Source of the DNA: Archangium violaceum
GTDB taxonomy: Bacteria; Myxococcota; Myxococcia; Myxococcales; Myxococcaceae
Direction of reading: 5' to 3'
Length of the DNA stretch: 64,000 nucleotides
Assembly (NCBI RefSeq): GCF_016887565.1
Contig: NZ_CP069396.1
Span: forward strand, 13,149,981 to 13,213,980
Part shown: positions 32,829 through 42,022 of the stretch, one piece after another
How positions within the stretch are numbered: position 1 is the stretch's first letter
Layout: each line of letters starts with the position of its first letter
Position numbers and translations under genes: made by a program
The notes under the pieces: generated by a model
Databases searched by the model: none
The model's input: the letters and a program-made list of their open reading frames with translations, nothing else
What the model was told of the DNA's origin: nothing

Positions 32829-35465
32829 CTACAGGACGCTCCTCCAGCGCGCGGCGAGGCGCTGGAGCAGCTGCCCATCCGCACTGGCCGGTAACGTGAA
32901 CCGCGATCGCCACCCCGCGAGCCGGACCCGCTCGACCCACGCCAGTGCCTCCTGGGCCGTGTGGTTCTGGAGCAGGGTGAAGTAGAGATAGGCGTATTCG
33001 TCGGAGAGCCGGGTGGCGAAGGTGATGGGGTCGTCCGTGTTGATCGACACGAGCAGGGGCGTGTCCCCGGAGGGCCCCTGTGTCAGCCGCAACGCGGGAT
33101 GCTCCCCGAGCACGCCCATGTCCGACGTCAGGAGGTTGCTCGAGGGATTGCTCTCGACCGTGACCTCCATGCGCCCGAGCAACCGGCGCAGCCACCGCTG
33201 GGCCTCCGTGAGCATGGCCATCTCGGAGTCGTCCAGGCGGACGTCGAGGGGCTGCTCGCCACGCCGGAACCACACCGTCGATGTCAGGTACCTCCGGAGC
33301 ACCTCGAATGCATCCGAGGGATGGCGGCTGTCGGAGCCCGGGGCCACACGCCGGGGATAGCCCATCCGTTCCACGATGGCGGGGGAATGCCGCAGTCTCC
33401 TGGCTTCGAGGTACATGTCGAGGTCGGGCGTGGGGTCGAGATAGACGTCGCGCAGGAGCCGTCGAAGCTCCGCGCGGACCCGTTCCCGGCGGGCGGTTCC
33501 TCCATCGAGGTTCCCCCGTTGGTACCGCTCGAGCTCCCAGAGAAGGTCGTCGATCCGCTCCTCCGCGGGCTGGTGGATCATCCGCGCATGGCGAGCCCAG
33601 GCACCGACATCCACGCCCAGCGCGACGCCATGGCCGATCCGGTCCCCCTGCTGGAGGGCACCGAACTCGACCAGCTCGTGGATGCGGCGCAGCCCCTCGA
33701 CGAGGCGCCGGAAATCCTCTCCCACGTGATAGGTGACACGCAGGGGTGGAATCGTCTCTCGCGAGGCGAGCACCCGTGACGCATGGACCGAGGCGCGCCG
33801 GGTCTCCGCCAGGATGCCCAGCGTCGGCCAGGAGGGGACGGACAACTCGGTGCTCGCGAAGTCCAGCCCGCGGATGAACAGGAGCATGCTCGGGAAGCGC
33901 TCGAGGGCTCCCGCGAGGGCCTGCGCGCGGCGCCGTTGTTCCGCGAACCAGTCTCCGAAGCGCACGCCCGTTCCATTCCCCTCGGGGTCGGCGTGGAGCC
34001 GCCGCTCCGGGTGCCGTGCGTTGATGCGCTCCTTCAGGAAGTGGTAGGTGAGGCCAATCTCCGGAGGGCGGAAGTCGGCGCCAGCATCGTGCCGGCGGTG
34101 GAAGCGAAGGCTCCCCTCCACCAGCTTCTGGACGTCGCCGCAGACCTGGATCCACGTCTCGGGGGGAGTCCGCCGCAACTCCAGCGCACCCAGGCGCAGA
34201 TCGGCGCTCTCATGCTCCAGGGCCGCATCCAGCAGCGTGGAGTCCAGGTCCCCGCGCAGCGCCTTGAGTCGACCGAAGAAGCGCTGGAACCAGTCGAGGC
34301 CCGCGGTTCCGGACTCCAGGACGAGGAAGGCGTAGGCACGGCAACGGACGCGCTGGTACTGCCAGAAGAACCGCTGGAAGTCCGCGTCCGCCAGGCCGGA
34401 GCGGATGGCTCGCTGCGCGCGCGTGGCGAAGAGCGTCTCGGGCAGGAGCTTGCCCGGCACTCCGGGCATCCACGGCGCGATGGGGTCCGCGGCGTAGATC
34501 TGCTCGAGGCTCCCGGGGCGCGGATGGTCGTACCGGCCCACCAGCAGCCGGTAGACGTGACCGAGCTCGGCCAGTCCAGGGCCGCCCGAGCCCTTCAGGA
34601 GCATCCGCAGGGCGGCACCACACCAGTGCTGGCGCTCGACCTGACCCACCGGATGCCCGTGACGGGAGATGGCGCGCTCGATGGCCTCACGGCAGAAAGC
34701 GGCGAAAGACTGTCCCCGGCCCGCCTCGAGGCGCAGCAGGTAGCCCGCCATGAGGGTGCGAGTGATCGCCGCGGCCAGCAACAGGGAGAAGAAGGTCGTC
34801 TGGCCTCCAAAGGGCCATGCCTCGTCCGGGGCCGGGGGCGTCCGGCCCGGTCGAGGTCCCTCGCGAAGGAACCATCCCATCCACGAGGTCCAGAGCTGGG
34901 AGAACGAGAAGGCGGCCTTCTCGTGAAGGTGCGTCTCGGCGACGGGCTCGTTCAGCACCTGGGCGAGCTGGGGGCTGACGAGACTCACGCGATTGGCCGG
35001 TGGCTCCTGCCCACCGAGCGAGTAGAGGGAGGAGATCATCAGGTCCGGCGGGAGGAGGAGGGAGATCCACCGCCAGAGAGCGATGAGGGCCACGGCGTCC
35101 GTGCGTGAGGGATGGGCCGCTTCGCGCAGGCGCACCGAGGCTCCGGCTGGTTCGAGGTAGAAGGACGCCAGACGGTACAGGTACGCCTCCAGGGAGACGT
35201 TCGGACCCCCGGTGCCGTCCCCCGGGCCCCCCGCGCCGAACCACGCATGGTCCCGGACTCCGTTGAGCACCTCGAGCGAGAGCCCGCGCGCACGAAGCCT
35301 CAGGTGCTCCTCCAGCTCGCGAGCCATGGCGCTCGTCGCCGGGTCGAGCACCCCGGGCGCCACCCGTCCCAGTACGACCGAGCCCCGCTGGAATCCCCGC
35401 TGCGACAGGAACGGCCAGGCCTCGGCTTCCGCGATCAACCGCTCGTAGACGATCTCCCCCGCCAT
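32829..35465 (-). CDS. rdrB: RADAR adenosine deaminase RdrB
   Basis: 878 residues. An adenosine-deaminase-type active site is spread over the chain: HLH (179-181), HVGED (580-584), RIGHG (609-613), ESNPSSN (771-777) and NTDDP (809-813). The roughly 400 residues between the first two motifs form a large insertion, as expected for RdrB rather than housekeeping Add. In known RADAR systems RdrB forms a large shell with RdrA and deaminates adenosine in RNA or ATP during phage infection. It starts 12 bp after rdrA, with GACGGGAGGG as ribosome site. The assignment is by motifs, length and partner. Confidence 0.9.
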   Translation of the reverse strand: MAGEIVYERLIAEAEAWPFLSQRGFQRGSVVLGRVAPGVLDPATSAMARELEEHLRLRARGLSLEVLNGVRDHAWFGAGGPGDGTGGPNVSLEAYLYRLASFYLEPAGASVRLREAAHPSRTDAVALIALWRWISLLLPPDLMISSLYSLGGQEPPANRVSLVSPQLAQVLNEPVAETHLHEKAAFSFSQLWTSWMGWFLREGPRPGRTPPAPDEAWPFGGQTTFFSLLLAAAITRTLMAGYLLRLEAGRGQSFAAFCREAIERAISRHGHPVGQVERQHWCGAALRMLLKGSGGPGLAELGHVYRLLVGRYDHPRPGSLEQIYAADPIAPWMPGVPGKLLPETLFATRAQRAIRSGLADADFQRFFWQYQRVRCRAYAFLVLESGTAGLDWFQRFFGRLKALRGDLDSTLLDAALEHESADLRLGALELRRTPPETWIQVCGDVQKLVEGSLRFHRRHDAGADFRPPEIGLTYHFLKERINARHPERRLHADPEGNGTGVRFGDWFAEQRRRAQALAGALERFPSMLLFIRGLDFASTELSVPSWPTLGILAETRRASVHASRVLASRETIPPLRVTYHVGEDFRRLVEGLRRIHELVEFGALQQGDRIGHGVALGVDVGAWARHARMIHQPAEERIDDLLWELERYQRGNLDGGTARRERVRAELRRLLRDVYLDPTPDLDMYLEARRLRHSPAIVERMGYPRRVAPGSDSRHPSDAFEVLRRYLTSTVWFRRGEQPLDVRLDDSEMAMLTEAQRWLRRLLGRMEVTVESNPSSNLLTSDMGVLGEHPALRLTQGPSGDTPLLVSINTDDPITFATRLSDEYAYLYFTLLQNHTAQEALAWVERVRLAGWRSRFTLPASADGQLLQRLAARWRSVL

Positions 35466-35477
35466 GGCGCCCTCCCG

Positions 35478-38400
35478 TCAGGAGTGAGGCTTCTTCCGCG
35501 AGGGTTCGTCACCGTCAGCCGGGCCACGGGCCTCGATCCTCTTGACCCAGGGATGCTCGGGGAAGGGCTCATCGATGTTCTCGAGGACTGTCTCGAGCAG
35601 GTCATGGGGCACGCCGTCCGCGCGCATGCGCTCGCGACGCATCCGACGAAGCCGGGAGGGATCCATGCCGGCGGAGAGGGCGTACTCGATGAAGACCTGT
35701 GCAATGGAGTTCGACAGCGCGGCTTCCGGCGTCCCCATCAGCGGGAGACTTTCGACCCACCTGGCGAACAACTTGTCGCGACGCCCCACCGGCGCCTTCG
35801 ACTGCTCCGTGAGGTTTCTCAGCAGGGGATCGAACTGCATTTTCGTGGCGACACCTTCGATGTAGGGGCTCCCTCCAGACCTCCAACGCGAAGCCGCACA
35901 GTTCCTGAGATAGCTGAGCGCCAATGAATCAGCGACGTAGGGCTTGTGCGTCGCGCTATCCAGCGTGAGCCATCCGCTGAGGTTCTGCACTGTTTCCGCC
36001 CAGATGCCGACGAAGTCCTCGTATTCCTTCAAGGACGGCCAGCTCACGGCGGGCCAGGAATGAAACGGTTGCTTGTAATCTGAAAGCGACTGAGTGAAGA
36101 CGACAGGCCACAGCAACAGCTCCGGGTGCTCGGCTGGAAGGTCGGACGCGTCATCCTGGTCCTGGACATAGTCGAAGATGAGCCTGAACAAGGCATCGAG
36201 GGGGGCGGGCAGCTCCGGCGCGCGTCGTACCGGAGCGAATCGCTCGATGTGGAGGGTTCGCTGCGCATCGATCGTGATTTCTCGTGCGTCCCCTTCACGT
36301 CCGTTCCAGATGAGGTCGCGCAAATGCTTTCCGAACTCGCTCGCCGCCTTGCTGATGATGATCTTCGTCTGGTAGAGCGAGAACCACTCCATCACGTCAG
36401 GGCGTGCCAGCTTCTCCGCGAACACTCGCCACAGACCCACGAGGACGACGGGGGTCCGCGCGTTTTCGGAGATTCGCTGATGGCGCTCGACCTCCAGCCG
36501 GGCCGCGGAGGCGAGCACCTTGGGGAGGTTGCCCAGCGCTCTCTGGCGCGACGTGGTGCTGTAGTGTGAGAGCTCGTGCTCATCCCTCATGATGGGCTTG
36601 AGTTGGGGCACCTCCAGGCGGTTGATGCTGTTCCAGAGGTCCGCGACGTCGCCCCGGCTGCTCGTCTGCTCGCTCAGGCCTTTCATGGCCTCGACGAATG
36701 GATGGGATGGAATGGTCGCGTCGATGTCCTCGAGGGCGAACTGGCGGTCTGGAGTGGCGCGATTCGGGGGCACCGGGGGCACCATTCGCGCGAAGCGTCT
36801 CGCTTGAATCGCCCTGGCTGACCACAAGGGGCCCAGTCGCTTCATCAGCACCTCGAGGAAGCTGCGCGCCTCCTCGAGGGGAAGACCGGATTCGGGAGCC
36901 GCGATGAGCACGGCTTCCTCGAGCGCCCATCGGGCGTTGACCTGTTGTCGAGGCGAGGCGCCCTCCGAAGGTTCCGCCAGCCTGGCGAGCTCTTCCGCGA
37001 GCGCGGGCCAGTCCGATACGCCTTCCCACCAGGCCTCTTTCGGAAGGGTGACACCTCGGCTCCTGGCGATCTGGAGGGCGAGCCACAGGAACTGACGCGC
37101 CAGGAGGCTGACATCCCATGTCCCGTGTGGTTGGGCCAGCAGCTGGCGCCAGTAGCGAGCGAACAACACGTGGTCCACGGGGGCCTTCCACGCTGGAAGC
37201 ACCCAGGGCACGACCACGGCGGTGTTCAGCTGGGAGTTCTTCCAGGAAGCCACCACGAATTGCAGTGTTCCCTTGTCGAACGGTGCGGCCAGCTCGTCCA
37301 GACGGCTGCCCTGGACGACATCGGCCGCCACGTCCGCGGCCAGCAACCAACAGGCCGTCAACGGTCCGTCCAACTCTTGATTGCCGAGCTTCTTTCCAAG
37401 CTGAGGGGCGGGGATATTGGAGACCAGGTACGCACGGAAACGGAGCAGATCCTGGAGCGAGAGGGTGCTCCCACTGCTACCCGCTGGAATCCCCGCCACG
37501 GGCTCGAACTCGCTCATCAACCGGACCTTCTGCGTGTTGAGCTGGAGTCGTCCATCCATCCGGGAGCTCTTCACCATCTCGGTGAGCTCCCGGTGTTGGG
37601 GGGCCCACTCCTTCACGGTCTGGTCCCAGAGCCACTTGATGATTCGAAGCGACGCGGAAGAGGGGGGGCCCTTTCGTTTGACGTCGTTCTCCTTGCGGAG
37701 TCTCGCCGTCAACTCGTCGATCTGCCGCAATCGCTCCGGGAGCAGCTCCGCGCTCTGCTCGTTCTCCAGGAGATAGTCACGAAGGGTGGGCGGATTCGCC
37801 GGGTATTCGCGGGGAATCTCCGGAGGCCGGACCTCGACCGTGTACTGCTTGAGGAGCTTGCGGATCTCCCGGATTCGCTTCACCCGCTCCCTGTGCGTCA
37901 GCGTGTCCAGCCGGAAGCGCGCCGAGCTGGGGATGTCCTTCGCGTAGATGTCCTCCGCCAGCCTGCGGGAGTCCTCCTGATCCTTTGGCCCCTTGCCTGC
38001 CTGGTTCTGCAGGGATTCCTGCAACCTCGAGAGGAAGAGCTTGCTGTCTCCCGCCACCAGGAACGCCAGCCGCGGATGCCACAGCTTCCGCAGCAGCTCG
38101 AGCAGCTTCACCGAGAGTCGCGGATTCATGTCCGCGTCGTCGATGGCCAGCAGGAACAGCGGCTTCTTCCGGTACTTTCTCGCGTAGTCTTCGACCAGCG
38201 CATCGAGCGCCTCGCGGAACCGCTGCGGCAGCTGTCCGCGTTCGAGCTCCTCATCGATGGTCTCGATCACGTAGGCGCTCATGTCCCGCCGCCCCACCCT
38301 CCCCTCCAGGCTCTCGTCCCAGGTGACCAGCAGCTTCATCAGTCGCAGCCACTTCTCTCGAAGCTGACTGAGGGCCGGGCCCTCCCAGGGCAGTGATGGA

Positions 38401-38870
38401 TTCTCCGGCGCGACCGGTGTCGGGGGCTCCACCGCCTCGACGACGCGCTTGAGATGCCCCGCGATGTGCAGCGGCAGGTTCGTCTGTGGCGGCAGCGGTT
38501 GGAGGTCGATGAGCCCGATCGGGATGATCCGATCGTCCATCTTCTCGAACTTCTCCGGAGGCTCCTCCCCCAACACCTGCTGCCCGTACGCATGGAGCAG
38601 CGTCACCACGAGCGTGGATTTACCCGTGCCCCGGTCTCCGTCGATCAGCAGCACCCGGTTCGACCGCTTCCCCTCGATGTGCGGCAGGTAGGAATGTTCC
38701 CGCGCCGGCACGGGCGCGGAGGGCCCCCGCTCGTTGGCCATGTCCTGCAGCGCCTCGGCAATCGCCTTGCCCGCGTTCCACTGCGCCCTCGTGAGCCGCT
38801 TCAATGGCAATGGCGCCGCTTCGGGCCGGGGGGCCGGTGCCTCCTGCCTCTTCTTCTTCGACTTGCTCAT
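35478..38870 (-). CDS. rdrA: RADAR ATPase RdrA
   Basis: 1130 residues. N-terminal P-loop domain: Walker A GDRGTGKST (78-86), Walker B LFLLAIDDAD (238-247), then a sensor-like strand AFLVAGDSKLF. The remaining 800 residues have no domain I can name. In characterised RADAR loci RdrA is an AAA+-like ATPase that assembles into rings and works with RdrB. Gene order rdrA-rdrB and the 12-bp spacing match. No SLATT-like or Csx27-like accessory membrane gene is adjacent. The codon pattern is slightly less extreme in GC than its neighbours in places (36.0-36.4 kb), consistent with transfer. Confidence 0.88.
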   Translation of the reverse strand: MSKSKKKRQEAPAPRPEAAPLPLKRLTRAQWNAGKAIAEALQDMANERGPSAPVPAREHSYLPHIEGKRSNRVLLIDGDRGTGKSTLVVTLLHAYGQQVLGEEPPEKFEKMDDRIIPIGLIDLQPLPPQTNLPLHIAGHLKRVVEAVEPPTPVAPENPSLPWEGPALSQLREKWLRLMKLLVTWDESLEGRVGRRDMSAYVIETIDEELERGQLPQRFREALDALVEDYARKYRKKPLFLLAIDDADMNPRLSVKLLELLRKLWHPRLAFLVAGDSKLFLSRLQESLQNQAGKGPKDQEDSRRLAEDIYAKDIPSSARFRLDTLTHRERVKRIREIRKLLKQYTVEVRPPEIPREYPANPPTLRDYLLENEQSAELLPERLRQIDELTARLRKENDVKRKGPPSSASLRIIKWLWDQTVKEWAPQHRELTEMVKSSRMDGRLQLNTQKVRLMSEFEPVAGIPAGSSGSTLSLQDLLRFRAYLVSNIPAPQLGKKLGNQELDGPLTACWLLAADVAADVVQGSRLDELAAPFDKGTLQFVVASWKNSQLNTAVVVPWVLPAWKAPVDHVLFARYWRQLLAQPHGTWDVSLLARQFLWLALQIARSRGVTLPKEAWWEGVSDWPALAEELARLAEPSEGASPRQQVNARWALEEAVLIAAPESGLPLEEARSFLEVLMKRLGPLWSARAIQARRFARMVPPVPPNRATPDRQFALEDIDATIPSHPFVEAMKGLSEQTSSRGDVADLWNSINRLEVPQLKPIMRDEHELSHYSTTSRQRALGNLPKVLASAARLEVERHQRISENARTPVVLVGLWRVFAEKLARPDVMEWFSLYQTKIIISKAASEFGKHLRDLIWNGREGDAREITIDAQRTLHIERFAPVRRAPELPAPLDALFRLIFDYVQDQDDASDLPAEHPELLLWPVVFTQSLSDYKQPFHSWPAVSWPSLKEYEDFVGIWAETVQNLSGWLTLDSATHKPYVADSLALSYLRNCAASRWRSGGSPYIEGVATKMQFDPLLRNLTEQSKAPVGRRDKLFARWVESLPLMGTPEAALSNSIAQVFIEYALSAGMDPSRLRRMRRERMRADGVPHDLLETVLENIDEPFPEHPWVKRIEARGPADGDEPSRKKPHS

Positions 38871-38953
38871 GGGCCTCGGTCTCAGAGGCCCTCCCCGTTA
38901 GTCGAATGCCCCTGGCCTGCAAAGGGTGTCGCGCCGCGTCAGCCTCGAAGCTC

Positions 38954-38975
38954 ACTCCCGGGTGACTCCCGGGTG
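38954..38975. promoter_or_regulatory. Tandem 11-bp repeat upstream of rdrA
   Basis: ACTCCCGGGTG twice without a gap, 84-105 bp before the rdrA start, in the 243-bp region shared with the divergent gene at 39114. Each unit holds CCCGGG. A regulator-binding site is possible; no -35/-10 pair was convincing. Confidence 0.4.
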
Positions 38976-39113
38976 ACAGTCAGCACCCGCCCTCCTCTCG
39001 CGCGGTGTTCACCTTCTCCTGTTGCCTGCCCGGGCTGCCGCCTTGGGAGTGGCGGGCGTGCGTCACATTCGCGCCCCCGCTTCTCCACCCGGGAGAACCC
39101 ATAGGAGGCTTCC

Positions 39114-39761
39114 ATGGCTACTCCCGCACCCGCGGCTCGACAGGCCCTCAAGGATGCCAACGCGCGTTGGCCCAAGCGCAAGACGGCTTCCGACGGCATC
39201 ATGGGCGACGCTCGCCACCAGAAGACCAAGTCCGATCACAACGACGGCAACGCCGTCGACATCACCCATGATCCGGCTTCGGGCGCCACAGGTGATGAGA
39301 TCGCCAAACACGCGCTCAACGACAGCCGCGTCACCTACGTCATCTGGAACCGACGCATCCACTCCAGGGACGGGCGCGGATGGCGTCCCTACCGGGGCTC
39401 CAATCCACATACCCATCATTGTCATATCAGCATCCGTGCCTCGGCTCGCGGTGACACCCGGCACTGGGGCTGGTTCACTGGAGGGGCTTCTCCTCCTCCT
39501 CCCCCCTCGCGCCGCCCTCCCCCCAAATCCCTACCCGCGAGGAACCTCAAGCGCGGCTCCAAGGGCCCCGAGGTCCAGCAGCTCCAGGCCGCTCTGGTCA
39601 AGCTGGGGTTCATGACCCAGTCCCAGTTGAACACCGGCCCCGGCGTCTTCGGCCCTCAGACCGAGCTGTCCCTCAAGAAGTTCCAGGCCCGTCACGGTGT
39701 CCCCTCCACTGGCTTCTACGGACCCCTGACTCGCGCCGCCTTCTCCAAGCTGGGCTTTTGA
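39114..39761 (+). CDS. Endolysin-like protein: M15-type peptidase domain plus peptidoglycan-binding domain
   Basis: 215 residues with AGGAGGC upstream. N-terminal domain with SDHNDGNAVDIT (His42, Asp49) and a later His cluster HTHHCHIS (99-105), the zinc-ligand layout of M15-like L,D/D,D-carboxypeptidases. A Pro-rich linker, then a PG_binding_1 domain (about 145-215, GSKGPEVQQLQAALVKLGF). No signal peptide, as in phage lysins. Divergent from rdrA; either a prophage remnant or a predatory or cell-wall enzyme. Confidence 0.78.
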   Translation: MATPAPAARQALKDANARWPKRKTASDGIMGDARHQKTKSDHNDGNAVDITHDPASGATGDEIAKHALNDSRVTYVIWNRRIHSRDGRGWRPYRGSNPHTHHCHISIRASARGDTRHWGWFTGGASPPPPPSRRPPPKSLPARNLKRGSKGPEVQQLQAALVKLGFMTQSQLNTGPGVFGPQTELSLKKFQARHGVPSTGFYGPLTRAAFSKLGF

Positions 39762-39786
39762 TGGGCGGCCCTGGCTCTCTCTTCTT

Positions 39787-39820
39787 CCCTCACCCCAGCC
39801 CTCTCCCAGAGGGAGAGGGG
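39787..39820 (+). repeat. Interspersed palindrome, doublet unit 1
   Basis: CCCTCACCCCAGCCCTCTCC then CAGAGGGAGAGGGG, between two converging genes. The spacer to unit 2 holds TCAACCCGGGGG. Confidence 0.92.
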
Positions 39821-39853
39821 GCTTCTCGCGGATTCAACCCGGGGGACTCGATA

Positions 39854-39887
39854 CCCTCACCCCGTCCCTCTCCCGGTGGGAGAGGGG
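39854..39887 (+). repeat. Interspersed palindrome, doublet unit 2
   Basis: CCCTCACCCCGTCCCTCTCC then CGGTGGGAGAGGGG, 67 bp after unit 1 and 7 bp before the sppA stop codon. A possible two-way terminator. Confidence 0.92.
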
Positions 39888-39894
39888 TTGGGTG

Positions 39895-41688
39895 TTACCA
39901 GGTGGTGTCCGGGACCGGCGCCGACAACACCTGACGCCTCTCGCTCACCACCCCCAGCTTCACTCCCAACTGGTACAGCGCTCGCGTCTGCTCGAACACC
40001 GGCTCCCACGGCGCCGTCACCTTTACCCCCGTCCCCTCGTCGTCGCTGCTCTCGCCCTTCTGCTGGCCCAGCAGCTCCGACAGCACCTCCGCCGCGCTCT
40101 TCTTGCGCGGGAACGTCTCCACCCTCACCCCTCCCTCCAGCTTCGCCGCCTCCTTCGCCAGCTTCAGCGCCACCGCGTACCCTCCCAGCTCGTCCACCAA
40201 TCCCTTCTCCTTCGCGTCCTCCCCCGTCCACACCCTCCCCTTCGCCACCTCCCGCAGCTTCTCCACCGGCATCTTCCTCCCCTCCGCCGCCTTCGCCGTG
40301 AAGTCCTCGTACACCCGGTCCAGGAACGCGTCGTTCCTCGCCAGCTGCTCCGGCGTGAACTCCAGGTCCGAGCTGTACATCGTCGCGTTCTTCCCCACCC
40401 CCAACGGCTCCCAGTTCACCCCCAGCTTCTCCCACAGGTCCGCCGTCACCATCTTCCCCCCGAACACCCCGATGCTCCCCGTCAGCGTCCCCGGCTGCGC
40501 CACAATCTTGTCCGCGTCCATCGCCACGAAATACCCACCGCTCGCCGCGTACGTCCCCATCGTCACGATCACCGGCTTGCCCTTCTCCCTCGCCCTCCGC
40601 ACCTCCCTCCTCACCGTGTCGCTCGCCACGTAGCTCCCTCCCGGGCTGTCCACCCGGAAGATGATCGCCTTCACCTTGTCGTCCTCCGCCGCCTTCCTCA
40701 ACGCCGCCGCCACCGACTCGCTCCCCATCGTCACCTCTCCCGACATCGGGTTCGTCGAGCTCTTCCCTCGCGCGATTCCCCCCGCCCCGAAGATGAGCGC
40801 CACCGTCGGCCCCGTCGTGTTCGGCCTCCCCGCCCTCTCCAGGTACTTCTCCAGGTACAGCAGCTTCGCGTCCTTCCCCGCCTCCTCCTTCACCTTCGCG
40901 TACACCTCGTCGCGGTACAGCAGCCCGTCCACCAGCTTCGCCTCCACCGCCTCCTTCCCCAACAGCGGCGCCGCGTCGATCGCCGCCTTCACCTGCTCCT
41001 CGCTCAGCTTCCTCCCCTCCGCCACCCCCTTCACCATCTGCCCGAACATGCTCGTCAGGAACCGCTCCGTCGCCTCGCGGTGCTCCGGCGTGTACGTCTG
41101 CTCCGTGTACGTGTTCACCGCGTTCTTGTACTCGTACCGCTTTCCAATCCGCGGCTTCACCCCCAGCTTCGCGAACGCCTCGCGCGCGAACGGCGTTTCG
41201 ATCGCCGCCCCCACCACCGACACGTCCCCCGACGGCTGGATGTAGATTTCGTCGAACGCCGACGCCAGGTAGTACGCCCCCGTCCCGCTTCCCCCCTCAC
41301 CGAAGGTGTCCGCGTACGCCACCGCCTTCTTCCCCTTCGCCCGGAACGCCTTCACCGCGTCCCTCAGCTCCTGCACCACCGCCGTGCTCCCCGGCGCCCC
41401 GTTGAGCCTCACCACCAGCGCCTTCACCCGCTCGTCCCCCCCCGCCTTCTCCAGCGCGTCCACCGCGTCCCGCACCGTCAGCTTCTCCGACCCGAAGGCG
41501 CTCGCCAGCGAGTCCTCCGGCAGGTACTCCACCAGCGGCTCGTCCAGCTCCAGCTCCAACACCACGTTGCCCGACGGCACCCCCGGTTTGCTCGCCGCCC
41601 CCAGGATGGCGAGCCCCACCATGGCTCCGAAGATGAGAAGGCTCAGCGCGCCCACTGCGGCGAGCGAACCGATGATGAAGCGTTTCAT
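39895..41688 (-). CDS. sppA: Signal peptide peptidase SppA, long (67K-type) form
   Basis: 597 residues from ATG 41688 (the frame is open far upstream but unsupported). One N-terminal membrane anchor (about 5-32), then two S49 domains in tandem. The general-base Lys lies in the first half (GKRYEYKNAVNTYT) and the nucleophile Ser in the second (GTYAASGGYFVAM), as in the E. coli-type enzyme. It degrades cleaved signal peptides in the inner membrane. Confidence 0.92.
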   Translation of the reverse strand: MKRFIIGSLAAVGALSLLIFGAMVGLAILGAASKPGVPSGNVVLELELDEPLVEYLPEDSLASAFGSEKLTVRDAVDALEKAGGDERVKALVVRLNGAPGSTAVVQELRDAVKAFRAKGKKAVAYADTFGEGGSGTGAYYLASAFDEIYIQPSGDVSVVGAAIETPFAREAFAKLGVKPRIGKRYEYKNAVNTYTEQTYTPEHREATERFLTSMFGQMVKGVAEGRKLSEEQVKAAIDAAPLLGKEAVEAKLVDGLLYRDEVYAKVKEEAGKDAKLLYLEKYLERAGRPNTTGPTVALIFGAGGIARGKSSTNPMSGEVTMGSESVAAALRKAAEDDKVKAIIFRVDSPGGSYVASDTVRREVRRAREKGKPVIVTMGTYAASGGYFVAMDADKIVAQPGTLTGSIGVFGGKMVTADLWEKLGVNWEPLGVGKNATMYSSDLEFTPEQLARNDAFLDRVYEDFTAKAAEGRKMPVEKLREVAKGRVWTGEDAKEKGLVDELGGYAVALKLAKEAAKLEGGVRVETFPRKKSAAEVLSELLGQQKGESSDDEGTGVKVTAPWEPVFEQTRALYQLGVKLGVVSERRQVLSAPVPDTTW

Positions 41689-42022
41689 GCGCGAGGCTCC
41701 TGACACCTGCGTGTATGCCGAAGGCTTACTACCAACCGCCTCCCAACACGAACCCCGCGTCTTTATTCGCCCGCGCCTCCCGGTGCGGCGAGCAGCCGTT
41801 CTCCCTCCCCACTCCGCCCCTTCCACGCGCCTGGCATGCGGGCGGGCGTCCCTCCACTGTCCTCCAGAAGCCCTACTGTCCGCCCGTGAATGGGTTGACG
41901 GTTTAGGCCCGTCTTCCCGGAAACGTCCGGAGGGCCTGGAATGAAGTGAGGGGTCTCCCCGCGTTGTGGCGATGCCTATTTCTTTCGAGGAGACGACACG
42001 CATCCCCGGCAGGACCCCCCTC
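41689..42022. other. 334-bp divergent intergenic region
   Basis: No gene is supported. The start of the hydrolase gene could lie further left (GTG 41966 or ATG 41972). GGGTTGACGG near 41890 may be a -35, but no matching -10 is clear. Confidence 0.35.

Noticed and set aside
32829..35465. Ordinary adenosine/AMP deaminase
   Set aside because: Too long, with a 400-residue insertion between metal-binding motifs, and coupled to a 1130-residue P-loop ATPase. RdrB fits better.
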